NCBI GenBank assembly: GCA_033398695.1 | Contig: CM065801.1 | Span: 54,384,358 to 54,448,357, forward strand | Length of the DNA: 64,000 nt | DNA from: Orobanche coerulescens | Taxonomy: Eukaryota; Streptophyta; Magnoliopsida; Lamiales; Orobanchaceae | Direction of reading: 5' to 3' | Shown here: piece by piece, positions 1 through 9,376 of the stretch | How the letters are laid out: every line of letters begins with the position of its first letter | Position numbering within the stretch: the first letter of the stretch is position 1 | Program-made: the position numbers and the translations under genes | The notes under the pieces: generated by a model | The model's input: the letters and a program-made list of their open reading frames with translations, nothing else | What the model was told of the DNA's origin: nothing | The model's database searches: none

Positions 1-545
1 ATATGCTTTACGTACGTTATGCATAAGGCATTACGTACGTAACAAGAGGAATCGGACAGTTGGGCCCGTGGTCGGCGGATTTCGGCGGAAGATGTGGACA
101 GGTGAGTCAACGGATAGGTTTACGTACGTTATACAGGGTGTATTACGTACGTAATACGAGTATTACGTACGTAATACGAGTATTATATGTATTACGTACG
201 CAACGGATTAAGTGTTACGTACGTTACGGAGTAGCCGGTCGAGTCGTGGCCGAGAGGACCTGTAGTGGTCGATCACTGTCGGCAGTGACTCGCTGGATGG
301 CCGAGCAAGGCCGGCCGTGACTCGTAGGGATGGTCGATCACTGTCGACAGTGACTCGCTGGGCGTCAGGCCTGGCCGATTACGGCCGTAAGGACGTGGCC
401 GGTAACGGCCGTAAGGGCCCGTTACGTACGTAAGGCAGGGGCCGGTTACGGCCGTAATGGTTCCGACAGAAATGGGCAGTGGGCAGGCCATGGACGGTTA
501 CGTACGTAAGCCACGGCCGGTTACGGCCGTAACGTGCCGACAGGA
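1..545. repeat. Array of 12-bp palindromes (TTACGTACGTAA / TTACGGCCGTAA)
   Basis: About a dozen copies of TTACGTACGTAA, TTTACGTACGTTA and TTACGGCCGTAA lie at irregular spacing just upstream of the TATA box. Each is a self-complementary word with a CpG-rich ACGTACGT or ACGGCCGT core. Pairs of GATCACTGTCGGCAGTGACT-like inverted repeats (near 270-290 and 330-350) are mixed in. The position fits a multi-site binding array in a promoter; the binding protein is unknown. Confidence 0.85.
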
Positions 546-550
546 CTCGG

Positions 551-560
551 CCTATATAAG
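551..560 (+). promoter_or_regulatory. TATA box of family G LTR, inside a hairpin
   Basis: CCTATATAAG lies between inverted arms GGCCT and AGGCC, and outside these are GACTC and GAGTC. The palindrome array ends about 20 bp upstream. A start of transcription about 30 bp downstream would be usual. A donor-like GAAG|GTAAGA follows about 160 bp downstream. Confidence 0.7.
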
Positions 561-2438
561 GCCTGGACCGAGTCATCTTGGGCATTTTTCATTTTTCTTC
601 GTTCCATCCGCGATTTTTCACCATAGATTGATGGTTTTGAGTAGAATCAACTTATAACAATATGTTTTGGAAGTTGTAATCGTGTATTAACATCATCCTC
701 CACCCGGATCGAAGGTAAGAACACCTAAACTTTTGGTTTTTGGATGTTCTTGAGGTTTCTTGGTGTTTTGGCCGATTTGCTTCGTTTTGATTCAGATTGT
801 TGATTGAACTTAATTGTAAACTCGTAATCATTCAATACTCTTGAAGTTTTGTGGAACGAATTTGAGTATTTCTTTGAATAATCGATTGAATTCGACTATG
901 CCTTCAAAGTGTTCGATGAAATGTCTCAATGAGTTGAACTTGGAAAATTCTACACGTTTTCGTATGAATGATGGTTGTATTGATATTGTTGTGATGATTC
1001 TTGGTATTTACGAGAATTTTGTCAAGGGAAGATAATGAATTGGTGATCAAATGATTCGATTATGTTGTTATGATTATGGAATCGTAGTATTCTCGATGTT
1101 CTTGGTAGTTTGTTGCGATTCATGATGTTATTAGAAGTACATATGTTGAAGGCCATCATTATATACACCTTGGATTGTGAATAAGGATTGTTTAGATGTT
1201 AGAACACATCACATTATGTAGTTTGAGGATTTTGAATGTGATTTCGGAATTAGTTGTGTTCTTAAGGAACTCTTGGATTATATGAATTGATGAACATGTT
1301 TGAGTGATGTTGGTGTTTTGGATATGAATATGGAATATTCATATATAAAACTAAGTTACGTGTTTTGATCCAATATTCGTATAGGAATACGAATATGATT
1401 TCGAGTTTGATGAGAATTATTATTCATGTTTGAATTTGAGAATTCATACGTGTTGAATAAGTGTTCAATTCGGATAATGGAAATATTTGAAACCTTTGGA
1501 ATATAGTATTCTATAATGTTGAAATGATTGGATTGTCCAGATTGATGATGATAATCGGTAATTCGTTTTTATTATAAATTTACAAGGAGGAAACTTGTAA
1601 TCGTATTTAAGATTGAATTTGGAATTGGTAATGCTTAGACACTTGGTTAAATTGATTATGGATATGATGTTCGGATTGTGGAAGCGTATTGTGGTTTTGA
1701 ATTCGTGTTTGATTGGTTCGGGTTGTTTGGATATGTGTTTAATCGGGATATTGTAGAATCGTTGTGTTTGTTGATCGGTTATTGATTGTTATTTGTGATC
1801 ATCGAGTTACGAATTGTATTGTGGATATGAGTTCGTATTTATTGAGTTAGATTAGTTGGTTTTATGAATATGATCGAGGTTTCGTTGAACCGTTGAGTTT
1901 GTTGGTTGGGTATGTCGGTTATTGATTTTTATCGAATGTGTGTTAATCAGTTATTGCAATAGGTTGATATGTTTTGATCGTGGATTATGACTGTTGTGTT
2001 GTGGTTGAAGTTGAAGAGTTCGTAGATTGCTTTTGGTCGGGGCTGAGGAGCTCGTAGACGAAGGCAATGAATTTTGGTAACGGCTTCGTGGTATCGGTAT
2101 CGAGGCAAGTTTCTACTTGTTCAGTATATAATATTTAATGAATGGTTTCGTTTTCATTTCATTTATAATTCGTATAGCAATGTTGTTAGAAATGTAAGTT
2201 GTCGGGATAATGGTTGGTATATCGTACTCTGGTTGTAATAAATCATAAGGTATATGATTTAATTGTGTTCAAGGAAGACGTGAGTTATCTTTGGTCAAGG
2301 ATATAGAATATCGGATATCGAGGATCTTGATGACATAAGTATCGGGATAAAGTTTTATTGGTATTGAATGGATGGTACCTTATTTGAGATTATTTGTATA
2401 ACTGTGTATTCGTTCAGGGATGTTGTCCGTGGAAAGGA

Positions 2439-3105
2439 TGTTTGTTCTTGCCCGAAATATTTATCCGAAGATGAAATACTGCTGGAATGGACGGACAACA
2501 AACAAGGTTGCGGGAGCACTTCCGAGAGAAGATAAATAATACAAGATTTGCCGGGTTTGTTAGGCCCGGGATTGAATGCTCTCGCGAGATATTATTAATA
2601 CAAATATTCGTGGATACAAGTATTAATGTGAGAATCTAAGTACAATGAGTGTAAAAAGACCCTGTTAATCCAGCTCTTGAGCGAAGCCTTGGTGTTCTTG
2701 CTCTCGGCCGATCGTCTTCTGTGTGAGAGAGGCTGAGAGAGAAGAAGAAACCGAAAGATAGCTGTTGCCAAGAGTAGGAGAAAGCCAAGTGTGAGTATTG
2801 CTTCTGTATTGTGCGTAAAATCCGAAGGGAGTTGAACCCTTTTCCAAGTGCAGGGATCCTTCTATTTATAGGGGCTGAGGAGCCTTGATTCCTGGCGGGC
2901 GATCGCCTTTCGGCCAATAAAATAATGGGGCGATCGTTCAAGTCACATGGGCAGTCTGCCTAAAGTCCAAGGCACTGGCGGCAGCCTGGCCAGCGGTCCA
3001 ATGAGGAGCCAGCACGCGTCCGGAGTTGCTGTCACAGGCGGTCCCACGGACACCTTTCGGCGGGCCTGTCGGCTGGTGGGAAGATGCTGACAGGCTGTGG
3101 TCAAC
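2439..3105 (-). mobile_element. B-family LTR, minus strand, first part (left copy)
   Basis: The sequence is the reverse complement of the 3' part of the B LTR. It reads in from the terminal TGTT..TTGCCC, has the conserved CTCTCGCGAGA palindrome near 2579, and an inverted TATA box near 2870. It runs until TCAAC, where the 5' LTR of A1 begins. GGGCGATCGCC-type palindromes lie beyond the TATA box, as in other B LTRs. The rest of this LTR is missing on this side because A1 is truncated; the matching remainder is seen after A2 at 30898-31032. Confidence 0.85.
3101..3105. repeat. Target-site duplication TCAAC at A1
   Basis: TCAAC precedes the A1 5' LTR. The same five bases follow the 3' LTR of A2 at 30898-30902, as expected if A1 and A2 derive from one insertion that was later duplicated. 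Confidence 0.8.
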
Positions 3106-3669
3106 TGTAATATCCGCAAATTTGATTTTCGGTAAATTTCTTTTTTCGGCCGGAGTCCGTTTTGACGACTCGCTCATGACCGTTTCGTCATTCTAAGAAT
3201 GATTAATTCTACACTTTTGTCATCCGAGTTCGTTTCGGTGTTGTTTTGGTTGAGTTCCGTGCTTTTTAGCGACTTTTCCGCACTTGAGTTCGATTCTTGC
3301 GAATCTCGTCCGAAACTGCTGTTTCGAGTTTCCCGCAAGTCTGTTTAACTTTGTTAGATGTGTTGTGAACTTCGGTTTGGTTATTCGATCACGTATCGTG
3401 ATTTTCTGGCGTTTTGGGCCATTTTGTAATTTACCCAAAGTTACGGGTATCCATATCTGTATTTGCTGTCTCGACCCGTTTCTTGGCCGCGTATGATTAA
3501 TTATTGCATTACGTTTTCATTTCGAGTCGTTGATGTCATCCGTGAACTTTTCGTCGTGTTCGTTCCGTGCGTTTTCGGAAATCGAGGCGTCGGGTCGTGG
3601 CGGGCCGAGCAACCGGCCGACCGATGCGGCATCGCGGCGGCCGGGCACTAGCAGAGCAGTAAGGCAGAA

Positions 3670-4086
3670 CCGCGTAGCGCACGCTATGGCCGGACGCCAG
3701 CGCGCTAGCTCGACAAAGGTAACGACGCCGCCGAGCCGCCGCAGCCGCACGCCATCGGGCCCGGCGGAGGGATTACGAGGTTACGGACTCGGGTAGGATC
3801 GGCAGTAGCGCACGCCATCTGTCGGTCGTGGCGCACGCTAACCGGCAGGGGTAGCGACGCCGCCGGTCGACTAGTGTACGCACGGATGAGTTTGTTAGTC
3901 CGCAGGCTATCGACAGCCGCTAGCGCGCAAAGCTTCCGGCCGTAGCGCACGCTAGCGGAGTCGAAGGATACCATGGTCGGCAGAATTGGTCGGTGGTGCC
4001 GGGTCCTGCGGTCCATAGCCGAGAGTGCTGGGCCGATACTGGCCGATAGCGCACGCTAGTCCGGGAAGGCTAGCGCACGCTAGTTC
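3670..4086. repeat. TAGCGCACGCTA palindrome array in A1 LTR
   Basis: Complete and degenerate copies of TAGCG-CA-CGCTA are scattered upstream of the TATA box; the last two flank CCGGGAAGG. The same array recurs in every A, C and F LTR. Several copies read as broken words (for example GTAGCGACGCC) where the sister copy has an intact or different word, so part of the disorder may be sequence error. Confidence 0.85.
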
Positions 4087-4091
4087 CGGCC

Positions 4092-4103
4092 CAGTATATA
4101 TAT
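4092..4103 (+). promoter_or_regulatory. TATA box of A1 LTR
   Basis: CAGTATATATAT follows directly after the palindrome array and an inverted repeat CCGG..CTAGCG-CA-CGCTAG..CCGG. The same TATA box occurs in the A2 LTRs near 23070 and 29489. Confidence 0.75.
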
Positions 4104-4781
4104 GACAAACCAGCCACTTTTTCATTCATTTTTCATTTCCTTCCTCTTCGGTCCGCGGCTGGAGCTTTGGAGCAGATGAAGCCATGTTGTTAAACAACAA
4201 ATCCATGAAGTTTCTGAGTTTATATCACCGATCAATCATCCTATAACATCCTTCGATCCAGCGAATCAAGGTTAGATCTTTAGAACCCTACTTTTGGGTA
4301 GATTTGGGGGTTTTCGCGTTTTTGTCCGATTCGTTCCGTTTTGTTGATTAATTCATGATGAATATGATTAATCTTGTTGGTATTCTTAGTTTCCCTACGG
4401 ATTCATGGTATATTTCGTGGTTTTTACGGAATCGAGAGGGTTTGGTTGTGGTCCGCCCTTGTTGTTGTTTATATACAGATATACATGAATCATAGGCGGG
4501 TTTTTGGGTGTATTCCAATTCCGTATTCATTTAGAAATGGTTGTGATTGTATTCTTCGAATCGTTAGGTTCGGTTTCGTTGGTTCCTAGCGTTCGTCCGT
4601 GACTTTCCTTTCCGTTCTTCGCGTCGTCAATAATTCAAGGCAAGTATTTTTGGAAACCTTTATGCTTAACGTGGAATGGTAATGTATTTTGTGTGTGATT
4701 TGCTCACCTCGTGTTGGTCCGACGGGATCAAGGAGGGAATCCAAAGGGTTAAGTCCTGGATTCATGAGTTTGTATAGCTAG

Positions 4782-4939
4782 CCGATTCGGGAGGGTCCTT
4801 AGAGGCCTCAAGGGATTAATGATATTACTTTGTTCCCAAGGCGATGCATGTGCGTGTTTTGTTTTTATAATGTGGCCAGCTCGGGAGGGTCCTTAGAGGC
4901 CTCGAGCGGGATCTATGATATTACTCTGTTCCCAAGGCA
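4782..4939 (+). repeat. Two-copy tandem motif in A LTR
   Basis: The motif CGGGAGGGTCCTTAGAGGCC followed by GATATTAC..GTTCCCAAGGC occurs twice with a period of about 94 bp. C has one similar motif (near 33850), so the duplication is specific to A LTRs. Confidence 0.8.
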
Positions 4940-5054
4940 AATTGTTTGACTGTTTGTTTCCGGAAAAGACATGTCTGGTTTTGGCTTTTGAAATTGATAT
5001 TGGTGCATGTACTATGAAATGTGTAAGCGATTGGTTTGCCTTGAATACTTGTAC

Positions 5055-5080
5055 TAGCGTAATTGCTAACCCCTTTGGGG
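5055..5080 (+). other. Double hairpin near LTR 3' end (family A form)
   Basis: TAGC..GCTA is followed at once by CCCC-TTT-GGGG. In C and F the same place holds longer arms, TAGCAAAAC..GTTTTGCTA then CCCCCGA..TCGGGGG. Pairing is kept while the bases change. Confidence 0.6.
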
Positions 5081-5507
5081 ACCCGTTGTTGGGGAAATTC
5101 TTGTTATGGATTTCAGGTTATGTTCAGCCAGACGAGCGGGCACTGGGATGGTACGAGGATGTCGGCCAAGGTTGTTGACATGTGCAATTGAGTCTTGTTA
5201 TTTCCTACTGTCTCTTTTGCTGTGGATGTTTTCCAAATTGTAAATTTATAGTTTGTACTCGCGAGTACTTAGGCTTTTCCTCTCAGATTGTGATTGGTCT
5301 TTGTTGGAGTTACTGTATTTGTCGGTTGATGTTTATTATGCCGGTTGTACCGGACGTGTTGTTTTATGTTCTTGTTGTTAATAATTGTTTCCTTGCTAAC
5401 CGAGATGGTTAGTCGAGTGGTGTTTTCTTGTGTTAGCCTGGTGGGTCCCATGTAGGGGTCCACGGCGCTATAATACACCTTGAATATCTCGGGGGTGTTA
5501 CAGAAAA

Positions 5508-5519
5508 TGGTATCAGAGC
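5508..5519 (+). other. Primer-binding site (tRNA-iMet type) of A1
   Basis: TGGTATCAGAGC lies 5 bp after the LTR end. It is the standard plant retrotransposon site complementary to the 3' end of initiator tRNA-Met. Confidence 0.92.
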
Positions 5520-7149
5520 TCTAGGTTTATGGATACCTAGGCTTGTTGGTTATTTGGGTCTAGTTATGTTTTGCTTTGCATATTGTCACACCGCTGCCGG
5601 CATCTCAGTACATCCAGTGCTCGTAAGTTTTCCTTACTAGATCCTCTTGTTTTCTCGTATTGAATTTTTACTTCTTGAACTGTGATTGCCTCTCTCATAC
5701 TTATCGTCGAGTTGTTTTTCGATCCATCCGGTTCGTGTACTTTTGATTCTAGTATTGCGCAGTCCTTTATCTCTCTGGAGTATGTGCGCCGTTCTGGGCT
5801 TGACCGTTTGTCGTCTTACGAGCCTTCCATCGCTAAACTTCCTAGCGTTGGTGGGATCGTTGGTGATCGAAAGATCCGAGATTTGCTCCGTGGTATATTG
5901 TGAGAGGGCTTGACTCCCTAGTATTTTGTTGTATGATGGAATCTGTGTTTGGTAATTGCGATATACTAAATGTATGTTGAGCCGAACGTACTGATGGTTT
6001 GGACACCGAGGGGTGCAGTGTGATGTGAATGTTTTGAACATTGATATGTTCCGGGAAAGGTATCGATGGCAGAGTTTGTTGAGAAACTCACATAGATGGT
6101 TTCGACGTGTGTTCGAATCGGTGTTCATTAGTTATGCTGTTAAACTTGAAGAGATAAGTTTGACATATGCTTAGAATTAGTGTTTCCGAGTTGCGCTTGT
6201 CGAACTGGTGATTTTTGAATGCCGTATATGCGTGTGTTCGGGAATTGATGGTACTTGGCTAATTATTGTTATTTACAACCAATGTGTTTCTATTAATAAT
6301 AATACATGCGGCGTGCATGCTTGAAAATTTCTTAGACTTGATCGTATTGTGGGTTTTTGAAAAGTGACATGAATTTGGGCGAGCGAGCCTTGTATTTTCA
6401 AATAAAAACCTTGTGTCGGTATTTAAAGGTCGTGTTTAAAAGTGTTTTAGGACATTTTATAAAATTTTACCGCTGTTAAACCTTTGTCGTGTTTGAAAGT
6501 GTCTTGAAAACGATTTTTAACTTAACGGTTTTATTTTCGAATAACTAGAGTATACGATTTTTAAAAATCAAATTAGCTTGGGGAAACCTAAGCTGTCGAA
6601 TCATGTTGTGTTTGTTGAGTTTTATCTTGACGTATTTTGTCTGACTTAGTCGCATCGCGATGCGTTGTTTGAGATCATTGGTCGTGATTAGTATCGAGTG
6701 GCGGTCATCACTTACGTGCGACCTATGGATGAAAAACTCCCTTCTTTATGTTGTGCCTCGTGTGACGCGAGTTATTTGTATGATTTGTTGCTAAATGAGG
6801 GAATCCTTCTGTGGATTTTGATTTCACGATATGTGTTTATTCGACTCTCGTATTTGGTTTATACGAGGAGTGTCGTCACTGCTGACGTATTTCGAATCGC
6901 ATTTTATCCGCTGCGTGAGTTATTTCAAAACGACTTTCGGTATTTTGCAAACTGAGTTTTATTTCGTAAAACCGATTCCCTAAATCAAGTTTTGGCATTT
7001 TGGCCTTGAACATTTTATGACGGTTTGAAAAATGAGTTTGTGAGTTTTGGAAGATATTACCGTCATTGGTCTTTTTAGCATTTTCGAAATGACGTAGGAA
7101 ATTGTGCTTAACCTGGTAAATCCTTGTGAGAAAGGTTTACGGCATGTAA

Positions 7150-7790
7150 TTTTTACGATATGTTACATTGTTGTCTCTGTGGGGCGTTAGCGCACGCTAC
7201 GCCTTGCGGCTAGCGCGCGCGAGTGCGTTGGTAGCACGCTAAGGGAGGATAGCGCACGCTACACAGTAGTTGAGGCGATCCAGAGCTACCGGGTGGTGCA
7301 AGTTCTCGTTAGCGCACGCTAACACTTGGGGTTAGCGACGCTAACAGGTGTATTTTTGGTCGAGTTTTGTTTGGACGTCGTGATAGCGCACGCTAACCTT
7401 AATGATTAGCGCACGCTAATTGTGTCGATATAAATCTTGGACACCAATCTAGAAGTTGCATTTTTCTTCATTTCTTCTTCTTCCTGCATGAGTTTGAGAC
7501 GTAGCGACTAGGGTTCGCATCTGGGCTGATTTTTCTTCCATCCAAAGGTGTTTTGGAGTATCCTAGATGATTTTTAACATCATCTAATCCATTGTTCTTC
7601 GCCGAATCTAGGTACTTTCTTGAATCCCTAGAGTTGACTTTTTGGAGTTCTGTTCTTGATATCGTTTTCCATCCAGTTTTGATTAACCGATTGTTGTTTT
7701 AACGATGTTGTTAAATATATCCTAGGGATTGTATATCACTGTCTTGAGTTTGAACGATTTAATGAGTGTGCTATGATGTGTTTAAGTGAA
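7150..7790 (+). repeat. LTR-like promoter segment inside A1 interior
   Basis: An array of TAGCGCACGCTA palindromes (7186-7420) leads to a TATA-like GATATAAAT (7427-7435), then a pyrimidine-rich stretch, a GAATCTAG|GTACTT donor-like site near 7610 and an AACGATGTTGTTAAATATAT segment. The same series lies in the C LTR at about 32540-33070. The interior of C lacks this block at the homologous place. I read it as a decayed LTR fragment carried inside the element; an internal promoter is the other reading. Confidence 0.6.
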
Positions 7791-9376
7791 TGTTGACACG
7801 TGTGAATTCTGGGTATTTTGGCCTATTGTACTTATGAAAAACTTTGAGTATCTTAGAAAATAAACCTCGAGACGTATTTTTAAAATGAATTATTTTCTCA
7901 CAGTGTTCTCAAGATGCCTACTAGCGCCACGCTATGTTTCAAAATTATTCTACTTTGAGGATCAAAATATTTTGAGATATTTCTAATGATTTAGAAACGC
8001 ATTCGCTTAGACCCGAAGGTCGAATATTGCTGAAAAGTTTTAATTTAAAGAAAGGTGTCTTCATTTTTTTTATCAAACGCAAGATGATTTTTTTCAAAGT
8101 CTCGATGACGATGTTTGTACTACTTTTTGATATATGATACTCAAGATCAACTGGTGCTTGCAAATTATTTTCAAAAGGTGGTTTTCATTTTCAAAACCTA
8201 TCATTCCTATTTGCGGTCCGGGAATATATGTGTAATGTTCGTACTCTCGTTAGGGTGTTAACCCCCGAGTTGTGGCTGAATCGGTGGTGTGAGCGTTGAG
8301 TCGTTCGCCACACAGTTGTCGTGGTAGCCTCTGTGAGGGGTGTGATGTTGGTATTGGATGTTGTCGCCTCGTAGCGGTTTATGCGTTATCGCATATATGC
8401 GAGCTGTTAGAGCTCGGGTTGGTATGATTGTGTGCATCGGTGATTGTTCCGCGTTGTGTCGATTGCTTGTTGTATTGTTACCTTGGTTCCGTTGTTGTGA
8501 GTTTCGGGGGCGAGGTCAAAGGTAATACCCGTACTATTTTGACTTCTATATCTTCTCTTTCTCCAGTATATCGATTCGCTCGTGTTCATTGATACCTTCT
8601 GAACTTGTTCTGTACCTTGGTTTCATCGTTCGAACGAGCTGTAATCTGATTTTCAGTCGATCTGGTTATCGCTGTGACTTTTCCGAATTCAGTTCGATTC
8701 TTGTGAACCTTGTTCGGAAGTAACATCTTTTGGTTCTAATAGTTCTTTTATTCGAAGTGGATCAGATTTTGAACTTCTGTATTTTTGGCTCTATCGACTC
8801 GTTTAATGCTCGTTAACATTTTTGAACTTTCCCTATCCCTTGGTTTTGTTGATCGAACGAGGGTGGTATTGTTTCGGAATAACTCGTTTGTCGTTGTGAC
8901 TTTTCAATCGCTATTCTCTTTCCTGTGGATCTTATGGGAATGCATGTCTGGTAGTTCTCACTAGATCATCCTGGGAGTTGTTGTCTGAATTTTATTATCC
9001 TACGTGTTTCGGACATGATTGTTCGATTTTTGTTGTCTCAATCGTTTGCTTGTTTGGTTTTTGTTCTCGTTTCGTGATTGTTGAGCGTTCAGGCTCCTTC
9101 GTAATTCCCTTAAGTTCGGGAAATTAGTATCGTTTTCGATTTTCCAACCCTTGGGCGGTGGAATTCCGTATTTGTTCAGCGTTTGGCTCGCGTTTTGGTT
9201 GATGAACCGTTGGGTTGGTCAATCGTATTGATTTTTGTTCGTTGAGTTTTGTGTTTGTTCGGATAATCGACTCGATTGTATTGTCTATTTGATGACGCTT
9301 GTCACTCGTTGATTTTATTATGTCTCTACCGGTGGCGTTGTGTGAGTCGCCGTGGAGCGTGTTTTCACGCCGTATG

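Larger units (their letters stand above)
1..2438 (+). mobile_element. Family G: non-coding LTR-like block (left copy, partial)
   Basis: No protein can be read here. The block is ordered like an LTR: a palindrome-rich upstream part (1-545), a TATA box at 551-560, an AT-rich transcribed-looking part, and a splice-donor-like AAGGTAAGA near 712-720. The same order and the late motif GAGGCAAGT (near 2102) occur in the LTRs of families A and C. I therefore read it as the U3-R-U5 part of an LTR retrotransposon. The true ends are not visible, and no primer-binding site or gag follows. The right end is where a B-family LTR was inserted at about 2439. Confidence 0.55.
3106..5502 (+). mobile_element. 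5' LTR of non-coding element A1
   Basis: The LTR starts TGTAATATCC and ends GGGGGTGTTACA, with terminal inverted repeat TGTAA/TTACA, and is 2397 bp long. It has a conserved start with a CATTCT-AGAATG hairpin, an array of TAGCGCACGCTA palindromes (about 3670-4086), a TATA box near 4095, a donor-like AATCAAG|GTTAG near 4271, a duplicated CGGGAGGGTCCTTAGAGG motif, a double hairpin (5055-5080), and a TGGGTCCCATGTAGGGGTCC region near the end. A primer-binding site follows 5 bp later. It has no long ORF. It matches the A2 5' LTR more closely than the A2 5' LTR matches its own 3' partner. Confidence 0.93.
1..9376. repeat. Left copy of a ~9.4-kb segmental duplication
   Basis: This segment matches 18977-28361 nearly base for base, with an offset that grows from 18976 to 18985 through small indels. 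In the first 2.4 kb I counted about a dozen single-base differences by eye, mostly C/T or G/A. Similarity stops abruptly after the shared bases ending at 9376 and 28361. It contains family G sequence, part of a minus-strand B LTR, and the 5' LTR plus most of the interior of element A. The left limit is not visible because the window begins inside it. An assembly join is the alternative to a true duplication, but the scattered transitions argue for two real copies. Confidence 0.93.
5503..9376 (+). mobile_element. Interior of element A1 (non-coding, 3' truncated)
   Basis: The interior begins with the primer-binding site and contains no recognisable gag, protease, reverse transcriptase or integrase on either strand. 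The longest frame is a 163-residue antisense frame (5637-6128) with no motif I recognise; its presence in A2 is explained by the recent duplication. An LTR-like segment lies at 7150-7790. The interior matches A2 to 9376 and then stops, so about 130 bp of interior, the polypurine tract and the 3' LTR are missing. This is the organisation of a large retrotransposon derivative (LARD). Confidence 0.85.

Noticed and set aside
1..545. CRISPR-like array suggested by regularly repeated palindromes
   Set aside because: Spacing and intervening lengths are irregular, repeats are 12 bp, and the DNA is plant nuclear LTR sequence.
3670..4086. CpG-island host gene promoter
   Set aside because: The GC-rich block with TATA lies inside an LTR and recurs in every family copy; no host gene follows.
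5508..5519. A tRNA gene at the TGGTATCAGAGC sites
   Set aside because: Only the tRNA 3'-end complement is present; there is no cloverleaf. These are primer-binding sites.
5637..6128. A 163-residue antisense frame in the A interior, repeated at 24618-25109
   Set aside because: Its conservation is explained by the recent duplication. It has no recognisable domain, no promoter context on that strand, and no counterpart in C or F.
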